Positions 58,400-64,000 of a stretch of 64,000 nt of DNA are shown here, piece after piece. The DNA is from Ypsolopha sequella (Eukaryota > Arthropoda > Insecta > Lepidoptera > Ypsolophidae). The stretch's first letter is position 1. The number at the start of each line of letters is the position of its first letter. The translations under genes and the position numbers were made by a program. Below the pieces are notes generated by a model. It was not told the DNA's origin. It did no database searches and was given only the letters and a program-made list of their open reading frames with translations. The stretch spans positions 9,451,501-9,515,500 of the forward strand of contig OW203987.1 in NCBI GenBank assembly GCA_934047225.1, read 5' to 3'.

Positions 58400-58690
58400 A
58401 TCTAGGGTTTTGTAGTTGGAAAACATGTTTGGATAAATTTTCCTCGATAGAAATAATACTGAAATGAGGTCTTCAAACACACTTTTTTTCCTCGTTTGAC
58501 GAATAGGAACCTTGTACAGAACTCAAACATATTTTATTAAATGGGTCTCAACAATATTCACAAAGTTTTGATTTTGAAAGTTTAAAAATATAAAAATTTA
58601 TTTCCCTTTCAAGCTAAATCCAACGCTCCCGCACTACGCGTTTTTTCGCTTGGAGTGACAGTGCAAAAATAAAACTCGCATAGCCTCTCA
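58400..58690 (-). repeat. Old dispersed repeat, copy at 58 kb
   Basis: 'tcgatagaaataatactgaaatgaggtc' and 'ccaacgctcccgcactacgcgttttttcgcttggagtgacagtgc', in the same order as 18.9-19.2 kb. Confidence 0.6.
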
Positions 58691-58910
58691 TCATATTCTT
58701 GCTATTACAAAAGTAAAACAAATCGGTTCAATAGTTTCTGTGATTATCTTTACCCAGATTGTCCATTCATCCAAAGTAAAAAGAGACTTGCTAATGCCAA
58801 TTACGCATTGACTGACCAGCATACATACGAATAAACAACCAGTTGTTAATTAATTACTGTTCATTGTAGAAATATTTCCCAAATTATAAATACCTATGCA
58901 AGTTTTTTTT

Positions 58911-59058
58911 TTCGTTTGTTCCGTATTTTTAAGGAAGTCGTTCAATAGAATCCTGTCTACTCACACCATTATATATTATATATTCACACCATTATAGACA
59001 GACAGGATTAATTCTATTGAACAACTTCCTTTAAAATCCTAAAGGAGCAAACGAAAAA
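58911..59058. mobile_element. 148-bp hairpin MITE
   Basis: 'ttcgtttgttccgtatttttaaggaagtcgttcaatagaatcctgtct' and its inverted partner surround a centre with 'tcacaccattata' repeated either side of an AT run. Confidence 0.82.
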
Positions 59059-59111
59059 AAATATTGCGAAGTGAAAAAAATTGCGTAGGTATTTATAATT
59101 AGAAAATATTT

Positions 59112-60180
59112 CTTAGGCCCACTTGCAGCATGTTCTTAACTCAACTTTAACTTGGGTCAAGTCAAAAGAAAAAGGGTTCAGAAAAAGCTCTCTCGTGTTG
59201 AACTAGGGTTAAACTAAGAGGAAGTCTTCAAAATTTAACCCGACTCTCACCGTGAGTTAAACTTGGGTTAGCGAAGTAATCAAATCAAATCAAATCATTC
59301 TTTATTTGTTAACATAGGTGATTGTAACATACAAGTTGGTGATTGTTTAAAGTAAGTGCACTATGTTTTGCCTGTGGATAGGCATACAAATTTTTCACTT
59401 ATTTACTAACATGCGTATTAAAAATAAATGTCACATAGGATCTTGTAAAAAAAAACATAAATATTAATCATTACAAATAATTGAAAAGTATTAAAATTAA
59501 AGTGATAATAACAATGAATAATAGTAATAAAAAGCATGTCAAAGAATATTATAAAAATCAAGATCAAAAAGTAATTATTGATGTTATCTACCTATATAAA
59601 TTTATCATTTAAAAATTCATTTACAGAATAGTAAGACTTTTCGATCAATAGTACAAAAACTTTCTTTTTAAATAATACTATATTTAGGTCTTTAATGCAA
59701 TTTGAAATTTTATTAAAAATCTTCGGTGCCATACAAAAAATACTTTTATGCATCAATGCCGTTTTCGTTTTTTGCGAATTTAATGTAATGTTACTAGTTT
59801 GACATTATATAGATATTATACCTGATACCTCATTGGTTGAAACTAATTACTTTATGGTAACATTTAACCCGACTCTCACCGTGAGTTAAACTCGGGTTAG
59901 CGAAGTAATGTTACTAGTTTGACTTAAATTGTGTCGTTTCCAATGACATTATATAGACATTATACCTGATACCTCATTGGTTGAAACTAATTACTTTATG
60001 GTAACATTCAAAATAAATGTCAAATGTTAAACGATTGCTTAGCTCGGGAGTACTAACCCGCTTAGATATTATCATGGTGCAATAGGCCTAATGAATTGTC
60101 GGATTAGTTAACTCTTCCCTTGGGTTAGTTAACCCGACGGTTAAGGATTTTTTCTCGATCATGCTGCAAGTGGGCCTAAG
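59112..60180. mobile_element. MITE with CTTAGGCCCACTTGCAGCAT ends, internally duplicated, hosting a LINE
   Basis: The 20-base ends at 59112 and 60161-60180 are perfectly inverted. Inside, a ~145-base block ('taacccgactctcaccgtgagttaaact.gggttagcgaagtaat ... ctcattggttgaaactaattactttatggtaacat') occurs twice: 59236-59280 plus 59786-59866, and 59863-60006. The first copy is split by the LINE insertion at 59281-59785. Confidence 0.85.
59281..59785 (-). mobile_element. 5'-truncated LINE in the MITE, 505 bp
   Basis: The flanks GTAAT (59276-59280 and 59786-59790) form a 5-bp duplication. On the minus strand the element ends in a GATTT-type tail (three CAAAT on the plus strand). The coding end reads MHKSIFCMAPKIFNKISNCI then FKKKVFVLLIEKSYYSVNEF and stops at 59592-59594, the usual C-terminus of RTE/CR1-like RTs. 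Comparison with the uninterrupted second block confirms the insertion point. Confidence 0.85.
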
Positions 60181-61193
60181 ATATCAAGATAGTAGACCCT
60201 GTAGCCGGCCGAAAGCGCACGCGCGCTTCCAGCTAGCACGGCGATGATTCCACTTTTAATAGGTTTAGAAGTAAAATTGATCATAAAATAAGGTATGATG
60301 TTCATAGTTACGACCGATGCCAGTTGCATACCAATTTAACACCAATGATTACGGTCCAACAGACCATCGGAAGAACTGCTTGTCTAAGCATAAATCAGAC
60401 GTAATAATCCCGGTTCAGTACACCGGCCACACCGAAAGTAATACTTTTTGTTTGAATGTAGCCCTTAGATTGAAGAAATAAGAACCATCATGATTTCTTG
60501 TAAAGTGCAACACTTGTGTCAGTAAAATTAAACAGAGAACAGGACGGCAATACGGGGGCACTTACACAATCATTATCGCGGTATGATCGTAATAAATGCA
60601 GGATAATCTAGGATCCGGTGGATGGTTATCAGGGTGGCGGTGGTCGGAAGATTGCTATCCAGTATCCTCGACTCATCGGGACGGGTTTCCACCCGGCTCT
60701 TTGCTGGTCAGGTCCTGTTTCGTTCTCACCCGAGGATCTCGCTACACTTGAAAGTGTACTCGCGTTCAACTACACGCGTTGTCATCACCGTCCTCATTAC
60801 TTGTGGTTTCTGAGCCGCAAATCATAGGGCTGCCTCGTTTGTAGGGCTCATAACTTTTGTGGTTGGAAGAAATGTTCGTTGTCTTTTAAGAAATGCTCCT
60901 AAGAGGGCTGACAGTTATATATTTAAAATAGAAATTAGTACATATTTAAAATTTTAAAAAATTTATATTCAATAGTATATTGTTCAGTATGTCCAGTAAT
61001 AGTATATGAGGTGACTGAACTGTAACTTGGATTACGAGTACATTCCTATTGATTTTGCAGCATTTGGTAGCGCATACAAAAGACATCAACGCGCGCTCTC
61101 CTATCAATAACTACACAACACATATTACAAACAAATATGTACTAAGTCATACCATCGAAGAAATTACGTTTTAATTTTCTAATTCTATAGATT
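60181..61193. other. No assured gene
   Basis: 60600-60830 is less A+T-rich than its surroundings and open in two plus frames, but no family is recognised in either strand. Confidence 0.35.
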
Positions 61194-61656
61194 CTTAAGA
61201 GGATGGCATATCCTACCCTACCTAACTTTTTTTATTACCCATCCAGCACAATAAGTCTATGGCAAAGACCTTATTTGCTTTTCATAGAGGCGATTATATG
61301 TTGGCTCTTTGGCCTCTTGTTCTTGGACGCGTAATACTAGTGATCACGCAGCGAAACAACAAATTGGTGTGTTTTTAGCTAATACTGAAATATTTTGTAG
61401 GTAAAAAAAAATGGATTTAGGTAACATTCCTTCATATTTCTATTGCCTATTTTATAAAAAAAAATCAAGTTGATCTCTTAACCGTGTTTTTGAAACGAAC
61501 GTTTGAAAACCAAACAAAAGAGGGTGGAAAACATTTTTTTTTGACATAAGTATAAATCTTAAAACATTGTTTATAGCAATCCCTAGATAAAAGATCGACA
61601 AATCAAATATATTTTCTTCAATATGAGGAGAGACCTAGTTTCTTCCAATGAACCCT
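61194..61656 (-). repeat. Right arm of the widely spaced inverted repeat
   Basis: Reverse complement of 53732-54193 with scattered differences and small indels. Confidence 0.9.
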
Positions 61657-62022
61657 TGAAAACCTGGTGTTGTTGATGTTCTAGCGTCAGACGTTCCGTT
61701 AACTAAGGAATAAACCTTGGTCAAGTTAAACGGCACAACGTGAAGTTTAAAAAAAGTTATTAAAATGAGTAATTTTAGAGTGCTAGCGGCCATATTTTTC
61801 TATAAGTGACAATGATCGATGCTCTCACTAACGTCATTGCATATAAAATGAAGACAATAAAATTACTCATCTCGATAGCCTAAAGCTTGATAGGTGCGAA
61901 ACAGCTGACATCCATACACGGCAACACGAGGTTAGTCTTGAAGACAGTTATTACTCATAGTTTTTGCTTCTAAGATATTTAACTACACTGAAAAAATCCT
62001 TACTCACATGTAAGTAAATATT

Positions 62023-62415
62023 TTTTCAATGCATGTGCTCGTAAAGGCCCACTTTTTATGCATCAAAACCGAACAGAAAGTCGATTATTTTGCCCTAGGG
62101 CTTTATTATTATTATTTTTTTTAATTTGTTTGCAATGGTTGGCTAACCTGCAGCCTTTCCTGTGTACCATAGATGTTATACTTTTTATTCCACTGTTTAA
62201 CGGCTCTGGATACAGTCCTTTTGAGCCAATTACAATTTAAAGTTCACAAAATTATATTTGTTTTATTTCCTCACACTATGCATTGAAAAACGTAGTATGA
62301 TACACGGGCGTAAGAGCAATAAATTACTCGGTTACGTTTAAAACACTCGCTACGCTCGTGTTTTAAATCGTCCTCGTAATTTATTCCTTTGCGCCCTTGT
62401 AGCATAAACTACTAA
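62023..62415 (-). repeat. ~390-bp repeat with palindromic head, copy D (minus)
   Basis: Runs 'ttttcaatgcatgtgctcgtaaaggcccac' to 'gcgcccttgtagcataaactact', the exact reverse of copies A-C. The open frame starting at 62058 is repeat-derived. Confidence 0.92.
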
Positions 62416-63037
62416 TTTATTTAGGGAAAAACAACAGAAGTAAACTGCAGATATAACTAGAAGGAAATAACAAAAAATTTTTTTTTACAAATATTTAAAA
62501 CTTCTCCCTTCAACATTTTCCTCAGAGAGATAACAAGAAAAAATATAAAATTTGGTGAGGCTACAGAAAAGACCTAAATCTAAACCTAACTTAACTAAAT
62601 GTACAATTTTAATTATAATTAATTAAACACACAATGTTAAGTAATAATGATATACTACATACATAAGTAAGTCAGGAATAAAGTTCGCGTCGTTGTTAGG
62701 GTCCCGTTAAATGATGTAAACCCTTATACTATAAGGCTTATATTTACGTCCGTCTATCTAAGCTTCCGGAACATAAATAAAAATGGCTTGTCAGATTATG
62801 CTGAAATTTGGTATGTAGGTTCACAGCTCAGCGGAATAAGATTTGCCTGTGAGCGAGGGTGATACAACGCGGCGAACTGTCAAAATGTGACGTTTCAAAT
62901 AAAGACGGCGGGCGTTAGTTCACCACCGGCAAATACGATTATTCTCCTTTAACGGACTCAAATTTTTCACCAAACATTTGACGTGTCAAGTGAAGTATAT
63001 TTTCAGCCAGCCAGAACCAGTACAGTCACTATCTTCA
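62416..63037. other. No gene; repeat scrap
   Basis: 62695-62780 ('gttagggtcccgttaaatgatgtaaaccctta ... gtccgtc') resembles 45372-45420. Confidence 0.45.
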
Positions 63038-63297
63038 AAGGCCGCGTTAAGAGCGGCTACGCAGCCGGATTGTGAAAAACCCTCCTTTTTCTAATTAATC
63101 GAAACAGAAAATTTAAAAATTTAAATTTCAAAAAGTTTGAATTACAAAAATTTTGAAAAACTTTGCAATGGCAGCATACACAATACATAGGTAATAAATT
63201 AGGGAATTTGAGTGAATTTTGAATTTATATGTTCTCTTTCGATTAATTAGAAAAAGGCAGGTTTTTCACGATCCGGCTGCGAAACCGCTCTTAAAGG
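63038..63297. mobile_element. TIR element with ~70-bp ends, 260 bp
   Basis: 'gttaagagcggctacgcagccggattgtgaaaaaccctcctttttctaattaatcgaaa' pairs with 'ttcgattaattagaaaaaggcaggtttttcacgatccggctgcgaaaccgctcttaaag'. Single ends of this type occur at 19265 and 28530. Confidence 0.78.
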
Positions 63298-63309
63298 CTT
63301 TCTTGAATT

Positions 63310-63455
63310 TTATCTGTGTGGGAGGGCGCAGTGCCGCGGGCGTGCGCTAGCGCAGACCGGTCGCGTTCAGCGAGCAACAACACGCCAACGAACTGAACTG
63401 AGGCGCCGAACTGCCGTCGAATAAACAAACAAACCGCGACGGTACTTACTCATCA
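63310..63455 (-). promoter_or_regulatory. G+C-rich island, possible minus-strand promoter
   Basis: CpG-rich stretch ('gcgcagtgccgcgggcgtgcgctagcgcagaccgg') in A+T-rich DNA. The minus strand has TCAGTTCAGTTCG near 63402, matching the arthropod initiator TCAGT. No coding exon is visible. Confidence 0.25.
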
Positions 63456-63569
63456 TGACACGCTTATTGCTACAACGATACGGAACAAACTATTTAAACG
63501 AAACATTAATTTATTCTCATACTTAATTATCAAAAAGAGCTTTCAAATTTTAAAATCAGAATGTATATC

Positions 63570-64000
63570 ATCGTCAATACATATAATAAAATTTTAGAAT
63601 CCGGTGTGTCTGTACGTTGGAGAAAAGTAATAAAAATAGAAAGGGGGTGATTATAGATGAGTGATAGAACACAAATCAGCGATTTTTAGAATTATTTTCT
63701 GTCTGTCTGTCTGTTTGTTTGCTCGCGCACACCTCCGAAACCACTGAACGGATTTGGATATGTTTCTTTTATTATCATCATATAGTTGCCCTGCTCAGCA
63801 AATAGGCTACAAGGAGTGTTAATAAAATAACACCCAAGCAAAAAACGGGCGGGGTAGGATAAACGCTATATAACATATGTAACACTTATCTGTCCTGTCC
63901 GTCCGTCCGTCCTAAGGCTTATTGTATGATGACATGATGACCAGGGTTTGCTTATCGGACTGGAAGGTGGATAAGGGATATCCATTAATAAGTTCTCAAA
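63570..64000 (+). repeat. Dispersed repeat with GTCTGTCTGTCT, runs to window edge
   Basis: 63570-63645 matches 50165-50250. Then a CTGTCTGTCTGTCTGTTTG run (~63700), 'cctccgaaaccactgaacggatttgg', and CGTCCGTCCGTCC near 63900, as in other dispersed repeats of this window. Confidence 0.6.

Noticed and set aside
60618..60827. Two overlapping plus-strand frames in a less A+T-rich patch
   Set aside because: No recognised family in either frame or in the reverse strand; too short to call a gene.
1..64000. Telomeric TTAGG repeats, rRNA, or endogenous viral genes
   Set aside because: None were seen by eye on either strand.

Overview
The window is A+T-rich, intron- and repeat-dense eukaryotic DNA, most probably from a lepidopteran (moth or butterfly). 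The reasons are the repeat repertoire (a LINE 3' end reading GGCCTATGTCCAGCAGTGGAC with a GGAT/GATG-type tail, the 'cggaaccct ... gcgagtccgactcgcacttg' repeat, short hairpin elements with TA ends) and spliceosomal GT-AG introns. This attribution is inference from repeat style, not from a search. No bacterial-type operon, rRNA, tRNA or CRISPR array is seen. Almost all coding-like sequence belongs to transposable elements.

Layout. 1-495: a hairpin element with a duplicated core. 2139-2395: a short TIR element. 2771-3616: nine apparently identical 94-bp tandem units. 4538-7388: a RAG1-like/Transib transposon with 31-bp identical TIR ends and a perfect 5-bp TSD (CGGCG), inserted in an older RTE-type LINE (remnant 7394-7690). 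12.4-16.9 kb: a cluster of hairpin MITEs, one bounded by TTAA. 17.2-18.5 kb: minus-strand LINE debris. 20710-22480: a long inverted repeat with ~500-bp arms. 24.8-26.2 kb: a minus-strand LINE C-terminus split by a hAT-like MITE. 29.4-30.1 kb: a 319-bp tandem duplication, followed by a Helitron Rep/helicase fragment (30078-31520). 32012-34617: a second Helitron, minus strand, with both termini (A|TC...CTAG|T) and an antisense zinc-ribbon pseudogene inside. 36667-37903: an apparently intact two-exon Crypton-type tyrosine recombinase gene (377 aa). 52610-53033: a hAT MITE with a perfect 8-bp TSD. 59112-60180: a MITE with an internal duplication carrying a 5'-truncated LINE. A ~390-bp repeat with a palindromic head occurs four times (15.6, 39.7, 50.4 and 62.0 kb).

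Host gene. Two G+C-rich segments on the minus strand have good splice sites and compatible phases: 52355-52476 (PH-domain-like, 'WEPFYCVLQQDRRTLTAYTS') and 38368-38557 (acidic/proline-rich). I infer that much of the window is intron of one large minus-strand host gene whose remaining exons are elsewhere. Two G+C-rich islands (about 15.23-15.37 kb and 63.31-63.45 kb) could be promoters or 5' exons, but this is weak.

The most notable items are the nearly intact RAG1-like transposon, the intact Crypton recombinase gene, and the Helitron with an antisense zinc-ribbon cargo gene.
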